In this document: positions 23,362 to 36,582 of the stretch, in pieces
How the letters are laid out: every line of letters starts with the position of its first letter
Position numbering within the stretch: the first letter of the stretch is position 1
Assembly: GCA_027625915.1 (NCBI GenBank)
Contig: JANTQA010000012.1
Coordinates: 15,586,501-15,650,500 of the forward strand
Direction: 5' to 3'
DNA: 64,000 nucleotides
Source: Anaeramoeba flamelloides
Lineage: Eukaryota > Metamonada > Anaeramoebidae
Translations under genes and position numbers: made by a program
The notes under the pieces: generated by a model
Databases searched by the model: none
Seen by the model: the letters and a program-made list of their open reading frames with translations, nothing else
Told to the model about the DNA's origin: nothing

Positions 23362-26300
23362 ATGAATAATAGAGAAAAAGAAGAAGAAAAAGAAGAAAAT
23401 CAAAACACTCAACAAGAAAGCAAGGTGCAAATTGAAAAATCAGAATGGATGTCTTTAATCATGAAAAAACATCCCGATGTATTGCAACTGCACGAAACTA
23501 CTTTACCGTTCTCAAATTTAACTTCTTTTTCTACACACATCCCAAGCGGGAAAACAGAAATTAAAGAAAGAATTGGTGGTGGTATGCTTATCAAACTAAT
23601 TATGGAGTACCTACACCAAAACAATTTATCTAAAGCAGCTGAAAATTTGTCGAATGAAAGCAATGTCTCAAGTAATTTTTTCAATTGTTTTTTTTTTTGT
23701 TCTAATCTTGTTTGGATTTAAAAAAAAAAGAAAGAAAACAAATCAAACAACACCCAAAAAAAAAAATGGGCAGGTTTGGGGTTGAAGAATATTTAAAGAA
23801 ATTCAATATGAGTATTTGAAATTTAAAAGGGAAAAAAATTTTATAGGATCTTCTTTCTTTATAATCTTTTTTTATTTTGCAAAGAAAAAGCAATACCCAC
23901 TTCATTGATCTCATTTTCCTTGACTAGATCTTTTTTCCTTTAACAAATACCTTATTTAATGCTCTAGCACAGATACACTATCTTTAGTTTTGAATGGTAA
24001 ACACGAATTTTACATCAGGCTTTGTAAATAAACTAAAATTCGAAATATTTTTTTGTATTGAGAATTTAAATACCAACAAATAAACAAACAAATATACTTT
24101 TATTCAATTAATTTTATGCAGAAAGTTTGTTATTTTTTGATCTTATTGTTTAGTAAAGGACTGTAAAAAGATCCCTTTCAAAAAAACTCCATAATTGTTG
24201 ATGCAAAAACATTCGGAAATGTGAGAACAATTTTTTTTTAAAAAATATCCCTCAAACGGTCAACTAACTTCAAGAGTGATCTTTTCTGATCTGTAACGAA
24301 AACTATTTTTTGCCACACCTTTTCAAAATCGCTTTATTATTTAAAGTAATTCCAAAAAAATTTTTAAAAGGAACAAGTATTTTTTAAAAATAAAATGAAA
24401 TCTTGTCCAGATATTAAATTAAATTTTTTTGTGCAAAAATTTGTGTTTTACCTGATGAAAAGGTAGAGTTAACCTCGTCTAAACAATTTATTAAATTGGG
24501 TCTATTTTTTTGGAATTCAAAAATTCACATGTTTCCAATATAAAAAGAAAAAAAGTAACCAATCTATTTTTTTTTATTAACAATTAAGCTAATTCTTGAA
24601 AATGGTAAAACAAGATTTTTTGTTTTTTGTTGGAAAGTTTTGATTTTTGAAAAAAAATTTTTATTTATGTTAATGTTTTTAATTATTAATATTTCTTTTC
24701 AAATATCAACAAACAAAACTTATATGAGGTATAAATAATTAAATAAACGAAAATTTGATAGATTTTTAACAAAAGTTTATCAATAAAATTGAGATCTATT
24801 AAAGAAAAAATTTGTTATTCATTAAGGATTATTCGAATTTTATGGTTAGTGAATACTATTTTTCCGCCTAGTAACATATTTATAGACTTAAAAGAAACTT
24901 GATCTAAGGGATCTTGCTAACTTGAAAAATTTTGAGTTGGACAAAAGACGATTTTCCTTCATCAAATCCAAATTATTCTCAACAAATTTTGAAGAAAAAA
25001 ATTTCATTAGAAAAATGTCACTCCACTTTCTTTTCAAGTATTTTAGAGTGTAGCGAGAGAGTATAAATATACTTGAAAAGAAAACGGAGTGGCATTTTCT
25101 TAATATCAAAAAAAAATAGCTTTTTAGTTTTGCCTTGTTTTGTTCGGGAAATTCAAAAAGTTTTTGGATCAATAATGATTTTCAAGCAAAATCTAAAAAA
25201 TCCCAAAAATTCCAAAAATTGCAATATTTTGACTTTTCCTCAATCCATTGTCTTTTAAAGCTTTTTTTCTGTTTATAGTATTTTATTTCAACCCTCACAG
25301 AGTTTAAAAGCCCTTAAGGACTATTCGAATTTTATAAAGTAATTTTTCTCATTTTAAAAAAAATTCAAAAAAAAAAAGTTTTTTATTTTGATAAATATTT
25401 TTAAAAAATCGATTGGCCTTACTCACAAAAATCATTAAAACAATTTAAATCATTTTGGAACAAAAAAATCGATTTTGGATTTTTGAGGATAAAATTACCC
25501 AATTCCAAATATCTTCAAGAAAATGTTATTTTGAAAAATCAAATTTCTTATAAAAACAAAAACACAATTTCTGAGTAAAATTTGTAAATGATTTGAAAAA
25601 CTTTTATAGTTATAACTATTCTTCTTAAAGGAAACAAAACAAATATTTTTCAATCAGTTGAATAAATCAATTTTTTTGGTTAACCAAAAGAATTATCTCA
25701 AAAAAGAAAAAATTCTTTACAAAGAATGATAAATTCAAATGACAGAAAAAAACTTTTTAGTTCAATTTCCTTTTTTGAAATTTATTAACTCTGCTTTCAA
25801 AACAGTTATTTACAAAGAGTATTTTGAAGGACAACTCATTTCACAAGATTTCTGAACAGTTAAACCAATAAAATGCTTTATCCATTTTTATTCTAATCTA
25901 AATAAAAACTATAACAAAATGGGAATTGAAGTAAAAAACTTGAAAATATTTTTTTGAATTTATCAGTATTCCTGGCAATAAAAACTATTTATAATGTAAT
26001 AATGATAAAACTGATAATAAACACGAGTAAAAACTTTTTATAATGTAAGAAATAAAATAAATTTAATAGGTTTTCTTTTTAATAAAAATAGTGAAAAAAA
26101 ATGAATCTCACTAAAAAAATTTTCTTTTCGAATTTTCTGTGTAGAACAGAATTTTTTTCACACTTTGCATATACAACATTTGCAAGTACAGAATGTCTCC
26201 AATAAAATATTTGAACAACTCTAAATTACCTGGAAAATTCATGTACATTCTCACAACTGGGAATCTCTCTACAATTTAATCATTTAGATTAATTCTTTTT

Positions 26301-29300
26301 TTTTTTTACCTAACCTAATTTTTATTGTTTTTTTTGAGACTTTCATAAAAAAAACAAAAAACCAAATTTTAGTGTCAAAATTACAAAAAAAAATGATTTA
26401 ATGTATCCCTTTCAATTTTGTTACTCTGCTGAGTGTTTTAATATTAAAATTTTAAGTCATTATCACCATTAAAATTTTTAATTGTTTCAATCTTGAATTA
26501 ATTCACCAAATCTCAAGAATATAAACTTGTAAACCAAAATATAATCTTTTCAATACTTAAACATCAATTTTTTCGAACTTTAATACTTTGTTATTTTTTT
26601 TCTATTTCGTTTTTTATGGTAATAGAGAAATTTTAATTTTTGTTCCATCAGAAATTTTCAAAAAGAGAACATTTATACATACGTTTATACACGTACACAT
26701 ACCTATAATTTCAAACATTGCAGCATTACTATTGATAATAGTTTATTTTAGAAAATCGATTGCAAATGATTTTTTTTTTTTTTTTGTAAAATACTGTGTA
26801 GTGGATGAAAATTATGAGTTTTATTTTTCTATTAAACTATTTTTTCAGTAAAAGGTTCCCAGTTTTTTTGAAGAAATAGAACAAATTTTATGAGTTTAAT
26901 TCATTTCTCTTCTCAAAATATATTTTCAATTTTTAGATCTAATCATTTTTCGAAGAGAAGAAATTATTTATAATTTAGTCATTTTTTTTTCTTTTTTTTT
27001 CAATTCTTTTCTTTTTATTTTTTTTTAATAATTGTCATCCAAAAAAAAATGTTTGAAACAAGGAATAAACATTAAGAAAAGTGAGGGTCTGTATATTCTT
27101 TTAAAATGAATACATTTACTATTAAAAAATCTTATTGTCAACAATTAAATTTTCTTAAGGAAATTGAGAAATTTTGCATGATACGTTCCAATGATATTGT
27201 ACAAAATTTTTTTTATATTTTATTTTTTAGATAATTTATAGTTTGTTCAGGTATTTATATTCTGAATATCAAATCCAATCTGAATTTTTTTTTTTTTTGA
27301 TTCTAAACTATCTTGTTTTATTCTTAAAAAAAAAATGAATTTTCCATTTTTGTTTATGACTATTTGAGTGAAATGGATTTTATAAAAATTTTTAAATAAT
27401 AACGAATTTTGAAAAAAAAAATATCCGTTAAGATTAAATATTAGAATTTTTGTAAGTGATAATAAAATTTGTGATTCTTTAACAAAATTTCTAAAAAAAA
27501 GTTTAGAAATTAGGGCACACAGGAGAAAAGCAATTTTCTCTCTTCAAAAATAAAAAAAAAAAAAAAAAAAATATTAGAATTTTTCTTTCTGCCCTAATAA
27601 AAAAAATTCTCTATCACAGTGAGAAAGATATGAAATCCAGCTCTAACACAGAACAAAAGTGTTCTAACTCGGCTAAAGAATAAGCTATCACAGTGTGATA
27701 TCAATGTGATATGGTACTCTGATACATTTTTTTTTTTTTTTTTTATTATTATCAATCTATTTGCACATGTTAATTTTTCATCTAATGTTCTTAGAAGTGG
27801 GATATAGATCCGATAGCTAAGCACTTTTGATATAATTTTATCAGACATAAAATTTTATTAGGTTCTTCTTAATTGGAAAATAATTCGAACAAAACTTTCA
27901 ACTGTTTTTCCAAAAAAAAAAAAAAAAAAAATATTTTGAACTAAACTTAAATTCAAAATTTCCCACACAGCTAAAACGGTCCAAATAACCACAATAATAG
28001 AATTTCATTCAAATTAGAAAACAATTTTTATTTTTTATAAAATATGAAAATCATTTTTTCATCTTTTAGTTTTTGTTATCGTTTCATTGTTTTAATTACG
28101 TAATTTGTTTCGTTGGATCAAAATTTTTTTTCAACGATTGGTACTATGCTTAAGTTGAGTTCTTCCAAAAAGAAGAACTCAAATAAAATTAGTTGATAGT
28201 ATCGAACCATTTGATCGATCAATATTCCTAATAGAATTTAAACAAATTTGCTAATGAATTTTTTTGTTTTGCTCATCTCCAAAATTTTTAACACACCCAC
28301 GATTTATTAGTATTGATATTTATTTATTTTTTGTTTTGTAAGTTATTTTATTTTATAAACAAGTGTTAACATTTCAATCAGTGAATGACTCTAATTTGGT
28401 AAATCTTCTTGAATTGATTAAATAAGTTTTTTTTTTCATAAATCTAATTTTGGTGTGTTAAAAATTTTGAATTGGGATTTATATGAACCGTTTTAATTTC
28501 AATTCTTAGAAAAACTCATAATATAACCAATTTAATGCATGGAAAAAGTATAGATCTTTTCCCAAGATATTTTTAATAGTTTTTAAAAAGCTTAATCCTT
28601 TTAATCTGTCAAATTTGTAAGGAAGCGATTTTTCTTTGCGAATAGTAATAAAATGATTTATTTAATTCTTATGCTTATTTTTTTTTTTTTTTATTTACAA
28701 AGTAAAATGACAATTTTGTTCAATTTATTTTCCAACTTTCATTAATTTTTTTTTTTTTTTTTGTGAAATCGTTTTGAAGACTTTTATTATCTAAAAATTG
28801 AACTTTTTTTTTTCTTGAAATTATTCATTAATTTTTATAATTTATCACATATATATGTATAGGAGAAAAACATTACCACGCCATTGACGTTTTAACTCTA
28901 TTGTTGCAGATGTCTATCACTGATATTGATAATCTTTGGGATGTTAATTTTTCGAAATGTGTTGATATTAATCTTGATGAAATAGATGAAGTTGTCTTTT
29001 TTGAAGAACGAAAAACAAGTTTAATGTATGAAATAACTTTAAGATATTTTTTATTTTATTTTTAAAAAACATTAAAAATTCAAAGAGAATTTCTATTACT
29101 TTTTGAATGAAAAATTCATAATTGCTCACATAAAAAAAACATCACATAATTCTACCAGTGACAGAGTATTTAAAACAAAACAAAAAAATAAATGTATTTT
29201 CTTCGATTATTTCTTTCAGAAATTTTAAAAATAATAATTTTTTTATCCGCAAATAATACAGTTTTTATAAGACAACTTAAAATTTTGTGTCATATATAAA

Positions 29301-32300
29301 AAAATCTAAAATTCTGATGTATCATTTATTTTTATTCAATTACCTTCCCGGATTTGGTATTTTTTTTTTTTTTTTTATTAAAAAGTCAAGAAAAATAGCT
29401 TTAAAGCATGTTAAAAGCAAAAATAGAACAATTTCATCAATTTCTAAAATAATTTTTTTATCCCTTTTACCTTCTTCAAACATTTAAAAACAAAAAAAGG
29501 AGGAACCTAAGGAACCTAAACAACTTAAAAAAGAAAATTTGGAAAAATTATAAAAAATAAAAAAATTTAAATCTTGATTTTTTGAGTTGGCAAAAATATT
29601 CAGGAATAATTGTTAAATTTATGAAAACTAAAATACATTTCACTCGAATTTCACCAGCAAAAAATGGAAAATACACTTTATTTTTAAGAATCAACCAACA
29701 TAAGGTTATTTAGAATCAAAAAAAAAAATAATAAACTTCAGATTAGAGTTGATATTCAGAAAAGAAATACCTGAACAAACTAAAAATTTAAAAAAAAAAA
29801 AATGTTAAAAAAAATTTTTGGAGAACCTTTATTGGAACTTATCATACAAAATTTCTTAATTTCTTTAAGAAAAATGAGGTAAGGTGATTTCTTTTAAAAT
29901 GAATAGATTTATTATTCAAAAATATTATTGTCAATAATTTTAATTTCCAAAAGTTAATTTGGGGATTTTGATTTTTTTTTATTTTTGAATTGACTTTTTT
30001 TTAAAAAAAATAAAAAAGAAAAATTGAAAGGAAAAAAATAAAAAGGAACAATTAGAAAAAAGAAGAAAAAAAAAAAAAAAACTTTTAGAACAAATTAAAA
30101 AAAATGATTCTGGTTAACAAAACGAAATTTTATTACTTTAGGATATTGAATAAAATACCGAGAATTTGTTCTCTTTCCTTTTTTTCATAAAACTGGGAAC
30201 ATTTGACGGAAATGGGGTTTATTGTAATTAGTGAAAAAATTAGAAATTAGTATTCTTAGACTGAACTCCCATCAATCTCGTTTTTACCGAAAAAAACTAG
30301 ATTATTGAATCACCCTAATATTTTAAATTGGATAAAAAAAATTTTTTTTTTCTCTAGTCATTTTATTAATCTTGTGTTTTCTAGTATTAAAAAGTATAAA
30401 CACTTGGATTAATCATCAATTAAGAGCAATACTAAAAGTTCAAAAAATGTACTCCAATAAATATCATTAGTAAAGAAGGTGGTGTTGATTTCATTAATTT
30501 AAGTATCAACGAAAGAAAATTCAAACTTATTAAAAAATTAAATCATTATAGTTATCACAACCATCTTTACCTAATAAATTATGATATTGTAGTTATTTGG
30601 GAAGAAAGCATTGATATATATTGGAAAAAAATGAAAAATATTGAAAAAATTAAAAAAAACAAATGTTTCGGTGTAATACAAATTTTATAAAAAAATATAT
30701 CAAAAATTCTCAAAATTCAAATAAAGGTTGGAAAACTTTGGATATTTTAAAATAATTTTAAAACAACCAGAACGGATGAGGTTTAAACAACAAAGATATA
30801 CCAATCAGAAATCTTGGGGTCTCATTTCTGAAATTTCGATCTTTCACCAATGTTTTGAATAGATATTCTTATTTGCTAAATGAAAATAAATGTAAACTCT
30901 GCCCTTTTTATTTAAAATCAAAAAAAAAAAAAGAACTTTCCAAGAAAATTTCGATCATTTCTTATGGGAGTCTCCTAAATATGAAGAACATCGAAAATTA
31001 AAATGAAGATTGGAAAGGATCTATCAAAAAAAAAACAAACTCGGGTAAAAACATTAAAGCCAAAATAACGAACTCGCTTAACCAAAAGAAAAACAAAAAA
31101 AAAAAAAAAAAAGCAACTTTATAATGTCTTTTGCCAATAATGATGAATTTACTGAATCTTCAAGAGACTTTTTTATCAGTTCCCTTCAAATAAGATCTTT
31201 TTTTTAAAATCTTAAAATATCATTATTACTCTACGATTATCTCTCTATTTGACACTAAACACCTCTTTCCTTTTCTTTTTCTTCATTTTTTTTTCTCTCT
31301 TTTATTTCATAAATATATCTCTTTATTCAAAAGTAATTTACAGACTTAAATAGTATAATTTTACATTAAAAAAATATTTGTTGTTAAATACAAGTTATTA
31401 TTTAAATGGATTAATGTCTAGAGAAATTTGAGTTTATAATTAAATGAAAAATTTCTTTCGCTTTATTTTCTATTTTAAAGTTTAAAAATACTTTTTTATT
31501 TATTTTTTCTTTAAGAGAAAAAATAGGAATTTCGCTTCCCCTAAAATATAATCAATCGATTAATTGATCAATCAATCTTGCATTTTCTTGAATAAGTTTA
31601 AAACCAACATAAATAACCCAATATTTATCAAAAGAAAATCTTTTGATATATTATTTAGAAAAATATTTAAACAGCGAAAAAAAAAAGTTAATTTTAATTG
31701 ATATTTTTGATTAAAAAATTATAAAAAATATTAGTAGATCATTTTGATTCAAAAAAAATCCTTACATGGTGAGAATATTTTTTAATAAAACATTTTCCAA
31801 ATAAAATATTTTCCAGTCAAAGGGATACAGTTGTAAGGGATGTATTACATGCAGTTAAAGAGTTTGAATGGAAATTAGAGAAAAAATTTTATTTTGAAAA
31901 TTTCAAAATTTAAATTATTTTTTCACATTTTTGCTATTTTTTCTTTTTTGACACCTAATTTGTTTGCAATTTTTTTTTTATTTCAAGATTTATAGTCACG
32001 AAGTAAAAAAAAATTATTTACATGTTATTGAAAGTATAAGAACGATTGCAAAAAAATCATATTGATTTCTATTTGAATTTTCTTTGGATCTTCAATTGAA
32101 GATCAAAATGTACATTGTTGATTTTCTCAATGGTTACCTGAAGAATTTTAGTTTTTCGAATTTTTAAGAAAATAAATCTATTGATTGATAAGATTTTTAT
32201 TTATCCAGACGGATATCAACTATTTTTTGATTGTGGATTATTCTACTTATTTTTTCTTCAAAGGTCAATGATCAAAAATAATTAATATTTGAAATTTTTT

Positions 32301-34162
32301 TGGGTCCCCCCTTTGAAAGAAACAAAGTTTATTGTAAACTTTTTAATTTTTTTTTAAAAAGAATTTATTCGGATTTTACCCTTTTTTTGAAAATTTATCG
32401 ATATTTGAAAACTAATTATAATCAAATCAAATTTCTTAAACTTGTTCAAAGAATTAGAAAAAATTCTAAAATAAGAAAAATAAAGAAAATATTCAATAAA
32501 ATTTAATATTATTTTTTATCAAAGAAAAGATTTGATTTTTATTCTTAAAATTTTTAATATAAAATAATATATTTTTTAAAAAATTTGAGAAAAAAAATAA
32601 ATTTTATTTAATTTTAAAATTCCTCTAATAAAATTAAACATAATATAATTAAAAATAATCGAACATCATATAATATAATATAATTCAATTTAATTTAATT
32701 CAATTCAACTCAATTCAATTCAATTGAATTCAATTTAATTTAATTCAATTCAATTCAACTCAATTCAATTCAATTCAATTCAATTCAATTCAATTTAATT
32801 CAATTTAATTTAATTTAATTCAATTTAAAACAATTCAATGATTTTACATATTATAGAATTGAAGAAGATGACGAAAATTTAATTGATGATATCCCATTAT
32901 GGGATGAACCGCCGGATAGCAAGAGCAATATAATCTATGTTCCACAGACAACAGAGGAATACAAAAAAATCCATGCAGCAACATTAAATAAATTAATTGA
33001 AAAGCTTACGGAACCAGAAGAAATGGATTCCAAATTTATTCCGATCTTTTTTATGACATATCAATCTTTTACCCCACCTGGCAAATTATTGTATAAACTA
33101 TTTACAAGATATACTGTGCCAAATAGCCTTGAGAAGAATTTTGAAAATAAAGAAGAATTTGAAAAATATAAAAAAAAAATCAAATTCCGAACTTTAAATA
33201 TTCTCAAAACGTGGCTGGATACCCATTTTTCTGATTTTAATCAAGGGTTGCTTGAAGAACTAAATGAGTTTTTCAAAACAACAAAAGGCACTGATCAAAG
33301 AATTTTCAAAGACATTAAAAAATTGATTGATTTCAAAATTAATAATTTCCATCAAAGCAAATCAGCCATTGAAATACCACCTGAGCCAAAAGTGCCAAAA
33401 AACATATTTAACAAGAATTTAAGTTTATTTGATATCGATGAATTGGAAATTGCTCGGCAAATTACTCTGATTGATTTTGAAATCTTTTCCCAAATCAAGC
33501 CTGCAGAGTTATTAAATTGTGCCTGGTCAAAGCCTAAATTAAAACATCGAGCAAAAAACGTATTGGAATTAATTGAACGATTTAACGAGATGTCGCAATG
33601 GGTTGCCACTAAAATTATCCAAAGGGAAAGGGTCCGAGATAGAGTAAAAATTTTAACCAAATTTATCATGATCGCAAACCATTTATTCAAATTAAATAAT
33701 TTCAATTCGTTAATTTCAATAATGTCTGGAATCAATTCCTCGGCGGTTCATAGATTGAAATTCACTTTTGAAGAATTGGCCCCCAAAAATACTGAAATCA
33801 TTAATAATTTTAAACAACTGCTATCCGGAGAAGGCAGCTATAAAAAATATCGTAAACATTTACATCAAATTGAACCACCATGCGTGCCATACTTGGGCGT
33901 TTATTTAACAGATATCACCTTTATAGAGGACGGTAACCCAGACTATGTTAATGAAAATTTAATCAACTTTTCAAAAAGAAGATTGGTTTATGATGTGATC
34001 GAGGAAATCCAAAAATTCCAAAACGTTTTTTATAACCTCCACCCAGTGCATCAAATCGCCGTGTTTTTAAATAAATTCCCTAGAATCGAGAAAAAAAAAT
34101 TATATCAAATTTCACAAGAAAGAGAACCTAGAGGTGCAAAAAAAAATGAAATCAAATTTTAA
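23362..34162 (+). CDS. LisH-domain Ras guanine nucleotide exchange factor (three exons, 592 aa)
   Basis: Ras GEFs load GTP onto Ras-family GTPases at membranes. Exon 1 is 23362-23671, exon 2 is 28863-29025, exon 3 is 32857-34162; the joins keep frame (1779 nt). Donors are GTAATT and GTATGA, both acceptors TATAG. Residues 1-25 are acidic/Gln-rich. A LisH dimerisation motif lies at about 74-104 (GGGMLIKLIMEYLHQNNLSK). Exon 2 gives 'LLLQMSITDIDNLWDVNF', then an acidic linker. Exon 3 carries the RasGEF N-terminal domain (about 180-310, FMTYQSFTPPGKLL) and the CDC25 catalytic domain (about 347-580, with 'INSSAVHRLKFTFEEL' of the helical hairpin and 'PPCVPYLGVYLTDITFIEDG'). LisH plus RasGEF is an architecture known in Dictyostelium. 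The Ras target is unknown. The introns of 5191 and 3831 bp are very large. Confidence 0.9.
23672..28862 (+). other. RasGEF intron 1 (5191 bp)
   Basis: Bounded by donor GTAATT and acceptor TATAG. Open frames inside (for example 24888-25172, 26588-26851, 27594-27848) are AT-driven and unlike proteins. It holds an R2 repeat copy (about 28100-28400) and, near 27466-27530, a short stretch like the LINE 3' tail (SLTKFLKKSLEIRA). No nested gene recognised. Confidence 0.75.
28100..28400 (-). repeat. Dispersed repeat family R2 (copy 1, inverted)
   Basis: The reverse complement matches 42710-42990 and 57650-57970 in order: 'CATTCACT', 'AATAAATC', 'TTTTGGAGATGAGCAAAAC', 'AATATTGATCGATCAAA'. No ORF. Confidence 0.6.
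30410..31010 (+). mobile_element. LINE 3' fragment, decayed
   Basis: The frame at about 30455 reads 'SKEGGVDFINLSINERKFKL', like the 'GGLGLINL' motif after the reverse transcriptase in many LINEs, followed by 'KKLNHYSYHNHLYLIN'. Further on 'NKCKLCPFYLK' and, in a shifted frame, 'FDHFLWESPKYEEHRKLK' give the C-x2-C...H...zinc knuckle-like end. Frameshifts and stops make it dead. Confidence 0.7.
31820..32290 (+). repeat. Dispersed repeat family R1 (copy 2)
   Basis: Matches the copy at 20700-21180, including 'GAGTTTGAATGGA' (31860), 'TTTTTTCACATTTTTGCTA' and 'CATATTGATTTCTATTTG' (32060). Confidence 0.65.
32682..32837. repeat. AATTC-type tandem repeat (satellite)
   Basis: About 150 bp of variant five-base units (AATTC, AATTT) in tandem, ending about 20 bp before the RasGEF exon 3 acceptor. 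Confidence 0.9.
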
Positions 34163-34754
34163 TTCATTTTTTATTACAACATCCCCTTCAACTCAGTTTT
34201 TTTGAATTAATTTTTTTTTTTTTATTAGTATTTTTTTCATTTTACTTTTTCTATTTAATAGAATAAAAACAGCTTTTACAATTTTTCTACTGAATTTTAT
34301 TTTGTTATAATACAATCAGTATCGAAAAAAGTATTTTAGTTTTTTTTAAGAAAATGAGATGATATTTCTTAGATACAGTTCCAGTAATATAAAACTTGAA
34401 TTAAGAACGGGTATTTTGAGTTAAGCTGTTAATTTTTAATTAAGGAATAACTTGTTTTTAAGAAAAAATATTTTTTATGAAAAGAAACACTAAAAATGAA
34501 AATTTAAAAAATGATCATGAAGAGTTATACTTGAATTAATTATATCGATACTCTTTTAATATACTAATTATTCATTGAAGTTTTTATTACGCCTTTATTT
34601 GGTATATATTATTTGTAGTTTCTCCTAATAAATTTGTTGTTTTTTAACTTTGAAATAATTTTTTTTTTTTTTTTTTTTTTTTATTTTTTAATCTAAAAAA
34701 AAGATAATAGATTGCTGTTTTGATTTTTTGTATAAATAAAAAAGTAACAAAATT
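34163..34754. other. RasGEF 3' flank
   Basis: AT-rich, including a run of 24 T at about 34659-34682. No gene recognised. Confidence 0.5.
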
Positions 34755-35480
34755 CAATAAAAATCAATCCACATTACCCCTGGTATAATTTATAAAACTG
34801 AAACAAAATTGACCAAGTCAGAATTTCAATATAAAAAAAGATCTAAACACAAAAATAAATTAGAAATTCTTGGTTTTGGACTTATATCAGAAAACTTAAA
34901 GTGTTAAACAAAAGATAATGAAAATATTAATTGGGAAATAGACACCTTAAAATTACTAGAATTAAATCTAAATTAATTTAGAGAAACTTTGATAATAAAT
35001 ATTTCTGGATGGAAGGTCAAGAATATTGAAAAAATATTAGATATAACAATAAAATAAACTAACAGTTATGTCTTAGAGTGCCTAGGGTTTTTATTTCATT
35101 TCTCAAATTATAAAAAACCAAATGATAAAAATTCTTTAAAATGGAAAGGTTCCACTTCAATTTTAAAACCTAGAAATTTTTCAAATTATGTTTACAAATA
35201 TTCTTATATTTATGATAAGAATAAACTAAAAATAAAATCTTGGAATTTATGCGAAAGACAATCAAACTTAGAAATATATTAATATATCGATCATTTTTTA
35301 TGGAATTATCCATTCTATGAAAAAAAAATCAAAAAATTTGGGATTAGAGATTTAATCCAAAGAAACAAAAATATTACGAATAATAGCTTTGATTTTATTG
35401 AAAAAAAAGACTCATTATTCATTTTATCCTTGGTGGATTATAAAGATATTAATGATTCTTTAGTAAAATTTCTAAACATG
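34755..35480 (+). mobile_element. LINE 3' fragment, decayed
   Basis: Parts of the LINE 3' coding region remain: 'ISGWK'-type sequence near 35000, then from about 35235 'KSWNLCERQSNLEIY' and, past a stop, 'YIDHFLWNYPFYEKKIKKFG', ending in 'SLVDYKDINDSLVKFL'. The first half is homologous to the inverted fragment at 57280-57610. It runs directly into the foldback repeat that starts at about 35490. Confidence 0.65.
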
Positions 35481-35489
35481 AATTAGAAA

Positions 35490-35935
35490 TTAGGAGTAGT
35501 GCCGTAGAGTGCCCTAGAGTAACTTGGTTTTCTACAGGTTTTCTGTTTTATTTGTCAAGTGTTCTGGGTTTTTTTGAGTTTTCTATTTATTTAGAAAATC
35601 TGTAAATAACTCAGAAAAACCTAACGAAAATCTATCGAAATTATAAAAAAAACAGAAAAATCAAGAAAACTTAGGGGTTTTTTTCCAGAATTTTTAAGGA
35701 ATAGTGAAAAAATAAAGATTTTACTCAATTCTTCTAAATTCTCAAAAAGGTAACTGTGTTTTTTTTTTTAATTTAAGATATAAGCTGAAAATTAAATAAA
35801 TGTTTGGTTTATTTCTTAATTTTAAATAAAACTTTAACGGGCAAGTGCCTAGGTTTTCGAGAATTTAGAAGAATTGATTTAAATATTTTTATTTTACTCC
35901 ATTCTATTGAATTTTGGAAAACTTAACAGCTGTAA
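35490..35935. repeat. Foldback repeat, family F (copy 2)
   Basis: Starts with 'GTGCCGTAGAGTGCCCTAGA', has paired blocks 'GTTTTTTTGAGTTTTC' and 'CTCAGAAAAACCTAAC', and ends in the second hairpin 'TTTAGAAGAATTGA...TTGAATTTTGGAAAAC'. Composition matches the copy at 4885. Confidence 0.65.
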
Positions 35936-36221
35936 GATGAAATTAATTTCTCACTTCAAAATAAAAAAAAAATATCTATTATTTTATTGTTATGTTATTT
36001 TTATATTCATTGAGAAATATTATTTTCTGAAGAGAAAATATTTTCTTAAGGTAGATCTGTCGCTATATTCTTAAAGTTTTCAAAATATTTTTTAAACCAA
36101 AAACACTTTTCAAAAGATCAAAGTTGAAGTCTATATAGAAACAGAATATTGAAACTTTTCAACTTCACTTCTTATTATAAAAACATAGTTTTTGTAGGAG
36201 ATAAGATTTATTAATATTTAA

Positions 36222-36415
36222 GGGTCTAGTATATTTACATTGGATTTGCTCCATACTCAAGAAGTGACTTGAAACTAATAAATGTGTTGTGAAATTTCTC
36301 TTTGTTTGACAAAATTCAAATAACCAAAAAAAATAATTTTTCAAATACAAGTAATTGGCAAAAATTTTTCTTACTCTATAAATCTTGGTCAAAAAATTAA
36401 ATAGAGATTGATCCC
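36222..36415. mobile_element. TTAA-flanked MITE, family A (copy 2)
   Basis: Starts GGGTCTAGT after TTAA (36218-36221) and ends 'AGAGATTGATCCCC' before TAA. It shares the interior 'AATTGGCAAAA' and 'AAATAGAGATTG' blocks with 3744-3914. The right flank is not a clean TTAA. Confidence 0.55.
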
Positions 36416-36582
36416 CTAACAAAGATAATTCCTTCTTTTGAAGTACGCACCATTTTAAGATTTTTCAATTAACAACAAATTCTATATGCAAATTATTTAA
36501 GAGAATATGACAAAAAATAAGATCCTTAATTAACAATAAGATCTATTGAAAATTTTAAACTCACCAAGATCAACATAAGAGA

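Larger units (their letters stand above)
29026..32856 (+). other. RasGEF intron 2 (3831 bp)
   Basis: Bounded by donor GTATGA and acceptor TATAG. It contains a LINE fragment (30410-31010), an R1 copy (31820-32290) and an AATTC-type satellite (32682-32837) running almost to the acceptor. No nested gene recognised. Confidence 0.75.

Noticed and set aside
27511-27596. TTAGGGC...GCCCTAA inverted pair of 86 bp
   Set aside because: Only seven paired bases, adjacent to a LINE tail; may be chance, not called as an element.
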